From Pseudoalteromonas galatheae (GTDB lineage Bacteria; Pseudomonadota; Gammaproteobacteria; Enterobacterales; Alteromonadaceae), in NCBI RefSeq assembly GCF_005886105.2, contig NZ_PNCO02000001.1, positions 124,001 to 188,000 of the forward strand: a stretch of 64,000 bases of DNA, read 5' to 3'. Below are positions 56,252 to 64,000 of the stretch, piece after piece. How positions within the stretch are numbered: position 1 is the stretch's first letter; each line of letters starts with the position of its first letter. The notes under the pieces are model-generated. The model ran no database searches and had not been told where the DNA came from. It was given only the letters and a program-made list of their open reading frames with translations. A program made the position numbers and the translations under genes.

Positions 56252-56377
56252 TTAATTGAAGAATGCCTCTAGCAGCTCTCGGATCAACCAAGAAGCTATT
56301 CCTTGCTTGAAACCTTTTTGAAAGTCATTTTTCGTTGTTTTGTTATCACTAGTTTTTTTGTTGCTAATTTTGGACAT
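56252..56377 (-). CDS. Small basic/amphipathic peptide, 41 aa
   Basis: Reading the reverse strand from 56377 gives M-S-K-I-S-N-K-K-T-S-D-N-K and then a likely amphipathic helix D-F-Q-K-G-F-K-Q-G-I-A-S-W-L-I-R-E-L-L. An AGGAG site lies seven bases upstream of the ATG, the best in the neighbourhood. The stop overlaps the right arm of an inverted repeat. Being directly upstream of the integrase in the same orientation, it may regulate it or be a toxin/peptide; this is not established. Confidence 0.6.
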   Translation of the reverse strand: MSKISNKKTSDNKTTKNDFQKGFKQGIASWLIRELLEAFFN

Positions 56378-56445
56378 CTTACGACTCCTATATTTATTTT
56401 TATATGATCCTAGAGCCAGCATCTACTTCAATACTTAAGCTGTGT

Positions 56446-56469
56446 ACTAACACTAACACTAACACTAAC
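56446..56469 (+). repeat. ACTAAC hexamer repeated four times
   Basis: Four perfect tandem ACTAAC units upstream of the small peptide gene. Such microsatellites are prone to length change. Confidence 0.85.
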
Positions 56470-56644
56470 AAAACCCATGTTGGACATAATGTTGAATTAG
56501 AATGAATATGGAATTGCACGCAGCAGAAAACCGCAATTCTTTAGTAAGACAGCAGTAAAAATATAAACATGAGATTGGTTTTTCTAGGAGTGAATGAAAC
56601 GACTTATTTATTTTAGTTTTTGTCGATTCATAATTTTATTATAA

Positions 56645-56663
56645 CATAATGAGAATCATTTGC
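56645..56663. promoter_or_regulatory. Fur-box-like sequence
   Basis: CATAATGAGAATCATTTGC matches the 19-base Fur consensus GATAATGATAATCATTATC at 15 positions. No iron-related gene starts next to it; the nearest possible targets are the island genes on the minus strand. Confidence 0.4.
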
Positions 56664-56775
56664 AATAATGCTTAATTTCTTGCATACAAGAGTATTCCAC
56701 CACTAACTCGCATTTAGACGTAGAATATAGAATTAATGAAGGTGTTTTTGACGCGGCAGTAGCTCTGGGAAGGTT

Positions 56776-56797
56776 GTCGTGCTAAAGCACGACCTAC
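56776..56797 (-). repeat. Single GTAG-type REP
   Basis: Reverse strand GTAGGTCGTGCTTTAGCACGAC: a GTAG head, then a perfect seven-base stem GTCGTGC/GCACGAC with a TTTA loop. It lies 12 bases after the gntR stop. Confidence 0.8.
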
Positions 56798-56808
56798 GGG
56801 GACGGGAG

Positions 56809-57501
56809 TTACACGCCTTCAACAATCATCTCTATGGCGTCATGGAGCCAATATTCAATATTGTAATCCACCAACGCTTGCTCGGCGTCATAGCGGGCGC
56901 GCAGTACCTTTAAACAAGGTGCGCCGCTGTTCTTTTCTAATTTGTCGGCAACGTCATCGGGTAGTACGGTGATGCTTATTACACACTGTTCAAAGCTGAC
57001 GTCAACTTGGTAGTGAGTCGACATCACTTCTGTGATTGAGCCATCCAGCGGTTGGTTGTGTAAGTCGGCAAAACGTTCGGCTGCACAATAGATCTGTTCC
57101 ATCATTATTGCGCGACCATCTAACGCACGTACTCGAGTTAGTTCATACACCGGCTGGCCGTCAAAATGAGAGTGGCTAAACTCAGGCTCTGTGGAAGGGG
57201 CATTAATTGCGACTACTTGAGTTGTTGGTGTAAAGCCTTGTTCAATGGCAAGGTGGTTAAAGTTCACTTTTTTAGCTGGATGCCATTTGAGTTTTTCGGG
57301 GGTGACAAACCAGCCGCGACGCTTTTGGCTAAAGATAAGTCCTTCGGCTTCTAGTCGTGCTAGGGCTTCACGGACAGTGATCCGTGTTGAGCTAAATGTT
57401 TCTTGCAGCGCACGCTCTGAAGGCAACTTGGCACCGGGCGTCATGCTGCCAGCGGCTAGCAGCGCTTGGATATGGTTTCGAATACGTTGATAAAGCAGCA
57501 T
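56809..57501 (-). CDS. GntR/UTRA-family regulator of phosphonate genes
   Basis: A 230-residue regulator with an N-terminal GntR winged helix (L-P-S-E-R-A-L-Q-E-T-F-S-S-T-R-I-T-V-R-E-A-L) and a C-terminal UTRA ligand domain of the HutC type (about 90-225). It ends the reverse-strand operon with phnX, so it most likely controls phosphonate catabolism and senses a phosphonate or aldehyde. The target operator was not located. It is 92 bases after the HD-domain gene. Confidence 0.88.
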   Translation of the reverse strand: MLLYQRIRNHIQALLAAGSMTPGAKLPSERALQETFSSTRITVREALARLEAEGLIFSQKRRGWFVTPEKLKWHPAKKVNFNHLAIEQGFTPTTQVVAINAPSTEPEFSHSHFDGQPVYELTRVRALDGRAIMMEQIYCAAERFADLHNQPLDGSITEVMSTHYQVDVSFEQCVISITVLPDDVADKLEKNSGAPCLKVLRARYDAEQALVDYNIEYWLHDAIEMIVEGV

Positions 57502-57593
57502 AATTGAGTCGATAAAACCTTTTGTGACAAGCTTACTATCGTTTTATGACAGGATAAATATTTATAATCAGAGACTTGTAAACTCAGATTGGC

Positions 57594-58142
57594 CTAACTC
57601 GCCAAATAGGCTTCTATTTGGCTAAACCAATAACTGCTAGGTAAAACGGTTAAACTCGGATCTTTCCCTAAATCATCAAAACGACGCAGCGCGATAATAG
57701 CGTCCAATTCAGGTAGCTTGGAGAATGCCGCAAGTTCTTCGCTGCTCATTTTTCCGCCTTGTCTTGTTAGCGTTAGTTGGCTGGCAGGAGAGAGCGTTTG
57801 GTAATACTTCTCATCAATACTGACCAGATAGCGTTTCGCATCTACGTGTTTGCGTACTAGCATTGTCACTTCTCGGTCAAAGCCAAGCTGAGTTAAGTGA
57901 TCTGCCCCTAAATCGCCATGATTGCTATATCCTTGTGGGGTAAAGTCCGGGTTATTCTGAGATTGAGCAACAAAATGGCCAATATCATGTAAAAATGCAG
58001 CGATTTGGGTCGCTTGATCATAACCATTTTCTTTCGCGAGGGTGGCGCATTGTTCGGCATGGTAAATTTGGCTACATGCCTCGTCATAGGTGGCGTGACC
58101 ATATTGCTCGAATAGCTGTTTTATTTGTGCAATGGCATTCAC
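57594..58142 (-). CDS. HD-domain protein of phosphonate catabolism (PhnZ-like)
   Basis: A 182-residue HD-domain protein with metal-binding residues H in Y-H-A-E-Q-C near 27 and H-D-I-G-H-F near 52-57, and H near 75 and 99. In this family PhnZ uses a mixed-valence diiron site to cleave 2-amino-1-hydroxyethylphosphonate to glycine and phosphate. I see Tyr near 19 and Glu near 21 (Y-D-E), which resemble the residues reported for PhnZ, but identity is not shown. The GTG start overlaps the FAD-enzyme stop in GTGA. No PhnY-type hydroxylase lies in the window, so the role may differ. Confidence 0.75.
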   Translation of the reverse strand: MNAIAQIKQLFEQYGHATYDEACSQIYHAEQCATLAKENGYDQATQIAAFLHDIGHFVAQSQNNPDFTPQGYSNHGDLGADHLTQLGFDREVTMLVRKHVDAKRYLVSIDEKYYQTLSPASQLTLTRQGGKMSSEELAAFSKLPELDAIIALRRFDDLGKDPSLTVLPSSYWFSQIEAYLAS

Positions 58143-59557
58143 TTTATATACTCCTGCTTCACGTTCGGATCTAATTTTGCTGCGCTGCCACTAAGCTTGC
58201 TTAGCCAAACATCGAGTTTATGCGGCGGCGTGTTGTTATCCTCAGCGCTTTCTTTACGGCGAATGGCATTTCTCACCATTAAGGCCCCCGCGGTGCGAAA
58301 TGGCTCGACGGGAAACTGTTTAAGCGTTTGGTTGACTAAAGCGCAGTGACGCCAGTCGTTATGTTGATTAAGCAGTAGACTCGCTAAGATTTGTCCACCT
58401 AAATAGGATTGCACCACGCCGTTGCCTGAGTAACCGCTGCCATAAAACACATTAGCTTGACCATTTAAATGACCAAAGAAAGGCATGCCAGAGACACTTC
58501 GGTCTGAGGGGCCGGTCCAAGTTCTTTCAATCTCGAGCTGGTGATGTGCAAAGAAATGGCTAAATGAACGTTCAAGAATCGCTTGATAGCGGCTAGCACG
58601 GTGAAAGGTGTCTCTCACTTGGTTATTGAAACTAAAATAATTTCCGCCTTTGCCAAGCATTAATCGACCGCTTGAGGTGGTGCGGTAGTAATTCACAAAA
58701 ATGCGTGCATCAATCACCGGAGCACCGTGGTTCAGCCTCATTGCCGCAAGCTTTTCAGGTGCTGGGGAGGTGATCGCCATATCGCTCGAAACTAACACCA
58801 CGCTGCGAGAAAACTGCGGCAATAAGCTTGGCAGCCAAGCGTTAACGGCAAATACTAGCTGATTGGCTCTGATCTCGCCTTTATCTGTGGTAATGGTTAG
58901 CGTGTCTTGGCCTTGGTGCTTTAGGTAGCGGGTGTGTTCAAATACTTTGACCCCAAGGGTTTTTGCCACCTTCATCAGTCCACGCACAAGCTTGGCGGGT
59001 TGAACACTACCGGCATGGGGGGAGTAAATTCCAGCAAGGTTGGCATTAGAGCCGGTTGCTTGCAACTGCGCTTCATCCAGTGTTTGCCACGCATTAAGCT
59101 GGTGTTGCTCGAGTAGGGTGGTAATGGGGTCAAAGGCATTACGCTGGCTGTGATTTGAAGCCGTATAGTAAGTACCATCAACGCGGCAATCACATTCAAT
59201 CCCGTGTTTACTGGTAAAGGCTTTAATGTTATGAACGGCCTGCTCCGACTGGCGCACTAAAAAGCAGGCTTGTTCTAAGCCAAACTCTTTAATTAAGCTG
59301 GCAAACTTAGTCGACCATGTCAGCATAGCTCCGCCATTACGACCCGAAGCACCTTGTCCACAGAGGTCCTTTTCAATGATGGCGATATTCAGCTCAGGTT
59401 TTTGCTTTTTCAGCGTTATGGCTGTCCAAAGGCCAGTAAAGCCGCCACCTATGATACAAACTTGGGTATCTAACGCGCCATGAGACGGCGCGCTAGCTGC
59501 GGCTTCAATATCGGCTTGAGTGATTGCTTCATCAAACCAAAAAGGCTGAAAGCGCAT
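58139..59557 (-). CDS. FAD-dependent amine oxidoreductase (DAO/DadA family)
   Basis: A 472-residue flavoprotein. The dinucleotide-binding motif C-I-I-G-G-G-F-T-G-L-W-T-A near 34-46 is followed by G-Q-G-A-S-G-R-N-G-G near 69, a hallmark of DadA/glycine-oxidase-type enzymes; a C-terminal Y-G-S-G-Y-S-G-N-G-V near 395 is also typical. Such enzymes oxidise secondary or primary amines. In phnX-containing operons they are thought to turn N-substituted or primary aminophosphonates into phosphonoacetaldehyde. Start overlaps the phnX stop in TAATG. Confidence 0.85.
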   Translation of the reverse strand: MRFQPFWFDEAITQADIEAAASAPSHGALDTQVCIIGGGFTGLWTAITLKKQKPELNIAIIEKDLCGQGASGRNGGAMLTWSTKFASLIKEFGLEQACFLVRQSEQAVHNIKAFTSKHGIECDCRVDGTYYTASNHSQRNAFDPITTLLEQHQLNAWQTLDEAQLQATGSNANLAGIYSPHAGSVQPAKLVRGLMKVAKTLGVKVFEHTRYLKHQGQDTLTITTDKGEIRANQLVFAVNAWLPSLLPQFSRSVVLVSSDMAITSPAPEKLAAMRLNHGAPVIDARIFVNYYRTTSSGRLMLGKGGNYFSFNNQVRDTFHRASRYQAILERSFSHFFAHHQLEIERTWTGPSDRSVSGMPFFGHLNGQANVFYGSGYSGNGVVQSYLGGQILASLLLNQHNDWRHCALVNQTLKQFPVEPFRTAGALMVRNAIRRKESAEDNNTPPHKLDVWLSKLSGSAAKLDPNVKQEYIK

Positions 59558-60366
59558 TACGGGCGCTCTCCACGGGCAATACGAGCAGAAATATCCACCA
59601 AGACCATTTCGATGTCGGCTAGTGAGTCAATCACATAATGCGCACCGGCCTCGCCAAGCTGCTGATAAGCACTAAGGGAACGTGCTTTTTGCTCTTCGTG
59701 ACCGAGCGCAGTCCATTCTTCTTCGCTAAGCCCCACGGCATTACCCGTTAACGCAAGTCCTACGGTCCACATGCCGGCATTTAATCCCTCGCTAATTCCC
59801 GGCGCGGAATCATCGACTTTTACGCATCCTGATACACGATTAATCCCAAGTCTTTGCACGTTTTCTAATGCCATCCAGGGGCCTGGGCGAGAGCCAGCTG
59901 CACATTCATCACTGGCAACCACACAATCTGGCTGATAACCATAATCGGCAGCGGCAGGCACTAGTACGTCCATCACAGGCTTGGGATACCCAGAACAACT
60001 GCCAATCTTAACGCCTTGTTGTTGTAATCGTTTGATCACCGCAAGCACGCCCGGAATGGGGGCTGCTCGGTCGGCGACTTTTGCCTGTTGGAGCGGCATA
60101 AAGGTTTGATAAATATGGTCAACATCTGCCGTACTCGGTGGCTGACCAAATTGCGTTATCCAGCGGGTGCGGACGCTGTCCATTTGTAGCAAGGTATTAA
60201 TGTGATCCCACTTGCCCATTCCCATCGGACCGCGTGCTTCAGCCAAGGAAATATCAAATTGATATGCTTGCTTAAATGCTTCAACAAAAATACTGGTAGG
60301 GGCAATCGAACCATAGTCGACCACAGTACCAGCCCAATCCAAAATTAATGCTTCAATGTGTTTCAT
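59557..60366 (-). CDS. phnX: Phosphonoacetaldehyde hydrolase
   Basis: PhnX cleaves the C-P bond of phosphonoacetaldehyde to acetaldehyde and phosphate. It is a HAD enzyme of 269 residues. The nucleophile Asp in I-L-D-W-A-G-T-V-V-D near 9-18 and the Schiff-base lysine in G-M-G-K-W-D-H-I near 50-57 are both present, as are motif II C-S-G-Y near 130 and G-C-V-K-V-D-D-S near 185. It uses the product of PhnW. It is the middle gene of the phosphonate operon, followed by the FAD enzyme with a one-base overlap. Confidence 0.95.
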   Translation of the reverse strand: MKHIEALILDWAGTVVDYGSIAPTSIFVEAFKQAYQFDISLAEARGPMGMGKWDHINTLLQMDSVRTRWITQFGQPPSTADVDHIYQTFMPLQQAKVADRAAPIPGVLAVIKRLQQQGVKIGSCSGYPKPVMDVLVPAAADYGYQPDCVVASDECAAGSRPGPWMALENVQRLGINRVSGCVKVDDSAPGISEGLNAGMWTVGLALTGNAVGLSEEEWTALGHEEQKARSLSAYQQLGEAGAHYVIDSLADIEMVLVDISARIARGERP

Positions 60367-60383
60367 GTTGCTAAGACTCCTAG

Positions 60384-61730
60384 CTAGGAAATATGTGATG
60401 AAAGTGCCGTGGCGCGTAGTTGCGTTGACGCCTTACGTGGTCGCTTTAATTTCACGGCAAAATAAATAATTGAACTCACTACGAGGGCGCTTGCGATAAA
60501 CGCCACCCAATAGCAAGCCATGGTAAAAAAGTGCAGCCAACTGAGCTCAGGTGTGGCAAAAGTTTTATAGAGCAAAATGCCCACTGAGCCGATGTAGCCC
60601 GCCGAATCCGCCAGATAAATCAAAAACCCTGCGTTCGCAGTCGAGCCAACCGCTGAGATCATGCGGTCAAACAAAAAGCAGTTATAGGGGATATAACTGA
60701 TATAAAGACCAGCCCCGAGTAGTACCATCCAAGTTTTAGGATCGAGACTTTGGGTTTGGTATAAATACGTACTACCAGCCAGCAGTGAAGCCCCGAGTAA
60801 GACAAAGCCATGGTTGGCAAAAAATGCAATACGGTTATTTTTAATTAACACCAATGCGGCAAGCGCAATGAGCACGATAAAGGCGATGCGGATCCCGGCA
60901 TAAGCAAAAATCGCGGGTTCTTGCCCATACCCTAAGGCCTGCCAGATCTCGGCTGAGAAGTTATCTCTAAAGTCACGAAAGCCGGTAAAGAGTAAAAAGC
61001 TAAGCACCAGCACGGTTATTCCAAACCAATACTGTTTAAAAAACGCCAGCCGTGCTTTGCCATCCATTGGTGCGCGCTTTTGTCGTAATTGTTCATCTTC
61101 TTGTGTAGGTTCTGGAATGCTATTGAGACAAGCAACGCTAAGTACAAGCAGTGGCAGAAAAATCGCTCCGGTTGCCGCTGGCATCCATAGTTCAGGCACA
61201 TTGAGTTCACTCACCAGCCATTTGCCCACAGTTCTGACCAGTCCAGAGGCTAGAATAAAAGTCACGCTGAGTACCGCACCTAAGATTTCGGTGGTTTTAC
61301 GACCTTCTAAAAAGCTAAAAACCAAACCCCAGATCATGCCAAGGGAGAGGCCATTGGCAAACAGCCAAACCAGATTCCAGCCCGTAGGAGTGATGGCAAA
61401 TAGCACCAGTGCGAGCTCGGCGGCTAAAATCATGGCCAAAATCGCACGGCCGCGATAATGATGCTGCATTTCAGCAATCACTTTAACGCCGATAAATTTC
61501 GCGCATAGGTAGCCAAACACTTGCGAAAGGATCAGGGCAATTTTAAAGCTAACAACCCAGCTCGGGTCATCAAAGGCTTCATAGGTATTGACCGAAAATG
61601 GCTTACGAAAGGCGTACATACAAAAGTAAGTCATAAACGCACTGGTCGCGGCAAATAGCACAAAGCCGATACCTTGGGCGTCTTTTAGCCAGCGCGGGCG
61701 GGTGTTAAATAGCGAGATCTGCAACATCAT
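60384..61730 (-). CDS. MFS-like (DUF5690 type) transporter of the phosphonate operon
   Basis: A 448-residue inner-membrane protein with about 12 hydrophobic segments. Early F-A-A-T-S-A-F-M-T-Y-F-C-M-Y-A-F-R-K-P-F-S-V matches the DUF5690 group of MFS-like proteins often placed with phnX. It probably moves phosphonate or a breakdown product across the inner membrane. phnX follows after 17 bases. The TonB receptor gene lies upstream, with a hairpin in the gap. Confidence 0.85.
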   Translation of the reverse strand: MMLQISLFNTRPRWLKDAQGIGFVLFAATSAFMTYFCMYAFRKPFSVNTYEAFDDPSWVVSFKIALILSQVFGYLCAKFIGVKVIAEMQHHYRGRAILAMILAAELALVLFAITPTGWNLVWLFANGLSLGMIWGLVFSFLEGRKTTEILGAVLSVTFILASGLVRTVGKWLVSELNVPELWMPAATGAIFLPLLVLSVACLNSIPEPTQEDEQLRQKRAPMDGKARLAFFKQYWFGITVLVLSFLLFTGFRDFRDNFSAEIWQALGYGQEPAIFAYAGIRIAFIVLIALAALVLIKNNRIAFFANHGFVLLGASLLAGSTYLYQTQSLDPKTWMVLLGAGLYISYIPYNCFLFDRMISAVGSTANAGFLIYLADSAGYIGSVGILLYKTFATPELSWLHFFTMACYWVAFIASALVVSSIIYFAVKLKRPRKASTQLRATALSSHIS

Positions 61731-61749
61731 AGGATCCTCGGTAATTCGA

Positions 61750-61772
61750 GGGCAATCCTTTGTGGATTGCCC
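61750..61772 (-). terminator. Hairpin between the TonB receptor and the transporter gene
   Basis: Perfect nine-base stem GGGCAATCC / GGATTGCCC with a five-base loop. It lacks a clear T-run, so it may be a partial terminator or a processing site. Confidence 0.55.
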
Positions 61773-61815
61773 GTCAACCGGTGTATACCAATCGGCTTAA
61801 TCAAGTAAATTGGTA

Positions 61816-64000
61816 CTAAAATTGGTAGTTAATGCCGACCATGCCGCGGATACCATAGTATTCCACCTGTAATGGACGACCTTGCTCACCTTGGTAGTAC
61901 TGCAATGCTTCATTGGTGAGGTTACTTAGCTCTAGGTAAACTAACGTTTGTTCGTTAAGCTGGTATGACGTTGTAAAGTCCACGCTGGTATTGGCGCCAT
62001 AGTAGCTATCCGATTGGCTATCGCCGCCGTGCTCTTCGATATAAGCACCTTTATGATTCAGCGCTATTCGAGCTGCAAAACGGGTGTCGTCGTAATACAG
62101 CGTAAAGTTGTAAAGCTCATTGGCCTGACGTGGAATCGCCACTTTTTCTGTGCGCTCTGGAATTTGCATTTCAGAATCCATAAAGGTTGCATTGGTCATT
62201 ACCCCAAAGTTGCTCAAACTGTCAGAAATAAAACCAAGGTCGCGGTTAAATGCCAGCTCAATGCCCGCAAGCCAAGCGCTATTGCCGTTTTCAGGACGGA
62301 TGATGGTCACGCCTTGCTTGTTGTTGTAATTGCCAACGCTGGTGGCTTGGAAGATTGGGTCTTGGATATCTTTGTAGAATACCCCCGCAGAGACCAAACC
62401 AACGCGGTCAAAATAATGTTCCACCATCAAGTCGAGATTATTTGAGTACGTAGGGTCGAGCGCTGGATTTCCTGAGTTAAGCTGATTGTCTTGCTCAAGG
62501 TAAGTTGCCCCTGGTGTTAATGAGCCAAAGTCAGGACGGGCAAAGGTGCGAGTTAGTGCAAGGCGATAATTGGTATCGTCATTGGCGCGATAGGTAACAT
62601 GTAGTGCGGGTAATATTGACCAATAATCATTGCTGTTGGTGGTATCAACAACTTTGTCTTCGTCGGCTAAATAAGTGTAACCAGACACTTCGGTATCGGT
62701 GCGGGTAACGCGTAAGCCGCCTAATACTTCCCAGTTGTCGTTAGCTTGGTAAGTTGCCATACCGTAGAGCGAAGTGTGGGTTTCTTCAACATCAAAGTTT
62801 CTGCCCAGTGCTCCACCGTTGCTGATGAGTGCTGATTCACCCGCATCTAGCTTGAACTTATTGCGATTTTGCGTCCAAAACTGAGCAAGAGCATCGGTGG
62901 AAGCCACCTGCGACAACTGCGTGCGATAATCAAACTTGGCTTCGCTTAAGTAATCGCTGCGACCGGGTTGACCGCTTAAGGCAAAGTCTGCAAGCGTTGG
63001 CGCTGCGCCATATTGTTCGCTGTCCCACGCGTAAAATTCATCGGCAAAGTCAGCTTTACGGACTTTATCGCGGTATTTTGCCCCAAATTTAACGGCTAGC
63101 TGGTTATTGTATTGCCAGTCAAAGTCGGCATTGGCTACCAGTCTGTCTTTTTCGTTGACGTAGACCTTGTATAGTTCAACCCAAGACAAGCCCATTTTGC
63201 TTGGATCGAGTGTAAAGCCCGAGGGGAAGTGATTACTTATGGCGTTCCAAGGATCGCTGCCGCCGTCTACTTGGTTGTAGGCATAATTTTTACCGGTATC
63301 GCGGTCTTCAAGTCCAACATATCCCACATTTTTTTGATCAAAACGGGCGACAAAGTAGCTGTTGTCTTCACTGTTGGGTTTGTCGCCATAGCGGAACTCA
63401 TTTTCGTAGGTCGCTAGTTGCCAAGAGAGCGTTTTATCAAAGCCAAAGTCATGTTCACCTGCAATTTCAAAGCCTTGCATTTCGGTGATGAGTTCGTTGC
63501 GAATATGCTGTAGCTCAGCACGGTCTTTATCAAAACGCAGCCTGTGCTTATAGTGAGTTTCATCGTCAATCAGTGTGCCATATAGCGCGCTGGCGCTTAG
63601 CGTGCCGCTTTCAAGTTGATATTCCAGCGAGCCATTTAAGCCATAAGTTTCACGGGTTCCTGTATAATCACGCAGCTCTAAACGGTAAATGCCTAAGCCA
63701 TCGTTACCCCGGCGCGGCTCATAGTTATCGGTTGCCCAATCACGCTGCCACGCTGTGGCGTTAATAATAAAACCCAGCTTGTCGTCGAGTAGACGATCGC
63801 CGTACACCACATTGGCAGAATAATTTGTACCATCGGCCAGTTCGTTTTGGCCCACAGCAAAGTTGGTTTTGAGGATAAAATCATCAGCGCCTTTTTTGGT
63901 CACGAAATTAACATTACCGCCAATCGCATCGCCTTCCATGTCGGGAGTGATAGCTTTAGACACTTCCACAAATTCAATCAATTCGCTTGGAAAAAAGTCG
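61816..64000 (-). CDS. TonB-dependent receptor, truncated by the window end
   Basis: Open to the window edge on its 5' side, so the N-terminal signal and most of the plug are missing. The visible start continues the plug, with D-F-F-P-S-E-L-I-E-F-V-E-V-S-K-A-I-T-P-D-M-E-G-D-A. The rest is a beta-barrel of about 700 residues ending in G-I-N-Y-Q-F, with an aromatic C-terminus required for outer-membrane insertion. It would take up a large or scarce substrate with TonB-ExbBD energy. Placement ahead of the phosphonate genes suggests a phosphonate-bearing compound, though the substrate is unproven. Confidence 0.93.
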   Translation of the reverse strand, partial: DFFPSELIEFVEVSKAITPDMEGDAIGGNVNFVTKKGADDFILKTNFAVGQNELADGTNYSANVVYGDRLLDDKLGFIINATAWQRDWATDNYEPRRGNDGLGIYRLELRDYTGTRETYGLNGSLEYQLESGTLSASALYGTLIDDETHYKHRLRFDKDRAELQHIRNELITEMQGFEIAGEHDFGFDKTLSWQLATYENEFRYGDKPNSEDNSYFVARFDQKNVGYVGLEDRDTGKNYAYNQVDGGSDPWNAISNHFPSGFTLDPSKMGLSWVELYKVYVNEKDRLVANADFDWQYNNQLAVKFGAKYRDKVRKADFADEFYAWDSEQYGAAPTLADFALSGQPGRSDYLSEAKFDYRTQLSQVASTDALAQFWTQNRNKFKLDAGESALISNGGALGRNFDVEETHTSLYGMATYQANDNWEVLGGLRVTRTDTEVSGYTYLADEDKVVDTTNSNDYWSILPALHVTYRANDDTNYRLALTRTFARPDFGSLTPGATYLEQDNQLNSGNPALDPTYSNNLDLMVEHYFDRVGLVSAGVFYKDIQDPIFQATSVGNYNNKQGVTIIRPENGNSAWLAGIELAFNRDLGFISDSLSNFGVMTNATFMDSEMQIPERTEKVAIPRQANELYNFTLYYDDTRFAARIALNHKGAYIEEHGGDSQSDSYYGANTSVDFTTSYQLNEQTLVYLELSNLTNEALQYYQGEQGRPLQVEYYGIRGMVGINYQF

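Overview
The window looks like a chromosomal segment of a marine Gammaproteobacterium of the order Alteromonadales; Pseudoalteromonas is the best guess. This rests on recognisable housekeeping blocks (aroQ-accB-accC, cutA-dsbD, fxsA, groES-groEL, epmB-efp-epmA, rnr-rlmB), moderately AT-rich DNA and protein flavour. No rRNA or species marker is present, so the genus is an inference.

Layout. Positions 1-4.1 kb hold three exported or lipoprotein genes of unknown function, followed by one tRNA with a CAU anticodon and a stray copy of its 5' end. Positions 4.7-12.3 kb are housekeeping: fatty-acid and aromatic biosynthesis, disulfide reduction and chaperonins with a sigma-32-like promoter. After a 780-base stretch with no recognisable gene come a DUF3016 protein and a small conserved protein.

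The accessory core is about 14.1-33.9 kb. It reads as a compact, apparently undescribed biosynthetic locus: a porin, a glutamate-1-semialdehyde-aminomutase-like PLP enzyme, an AurF-type diiron N-oxygenase, and a one-module NRPS with order adenylation-carrier-epimerisation-reductase. These are followed by a PhyH-family oxygenase, a rhodanese, a tautomerase, a BenE-type and a TauE/SafE-type transporter. A second set is a GST/DsbA/LuxR/cytochrome c operon facing a LysR regulator, then a glutamate-racemase homologue and a ferredoxin reductase/ferredoxin pair. The adenylation pocket read by eye (D-L-T-K-I-G-H-V-G) is close to the published aspartate code. Reductive release would then give aspartate-1-semialdehyde, one carbon shorter than the natural substrate of the aminomutase family encoded at the head of the operon. 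An exact 18-base motif lies upstream of both the aminomutase operon and the ferredoxin/reductase pair, suggesting common control.

Positions 34-47.4 kb are mostly conserved: the EF-P modification genes around efp, epmA, a chemotaxis receptor without a periplasmic sensor, a phosphodiesterase and a permease, a DesK/DesR-like two-component pair, a hybrid kinase, RNase R and RlmB. A GTAG-type REP array (47.4-47.8 kb) precedes yjjG-yjjX, prkB, a beta-propeller protein and galE.

The last 12 kb concern phosphonate use. phnW (2-aminoethylphosphonate transaminase) is followed by a 61-base tandem repeat carrying the phnW 3' end. Then comes a 2.4-kb integrase island of tightly overlapping small genes, then a reverse-strand operon of a TonB-dependent receptor (cut by the window end), a membrane transporter, phnX, a FAD amine oxidoreductase, an HD-domain protein and a GntR regulator. 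PhnW and PhnX together would convert 2-aminoethylphosphonate to acetaldehyde and phosphate. Two small genes (52 and 41 codons) were found by direct reading.
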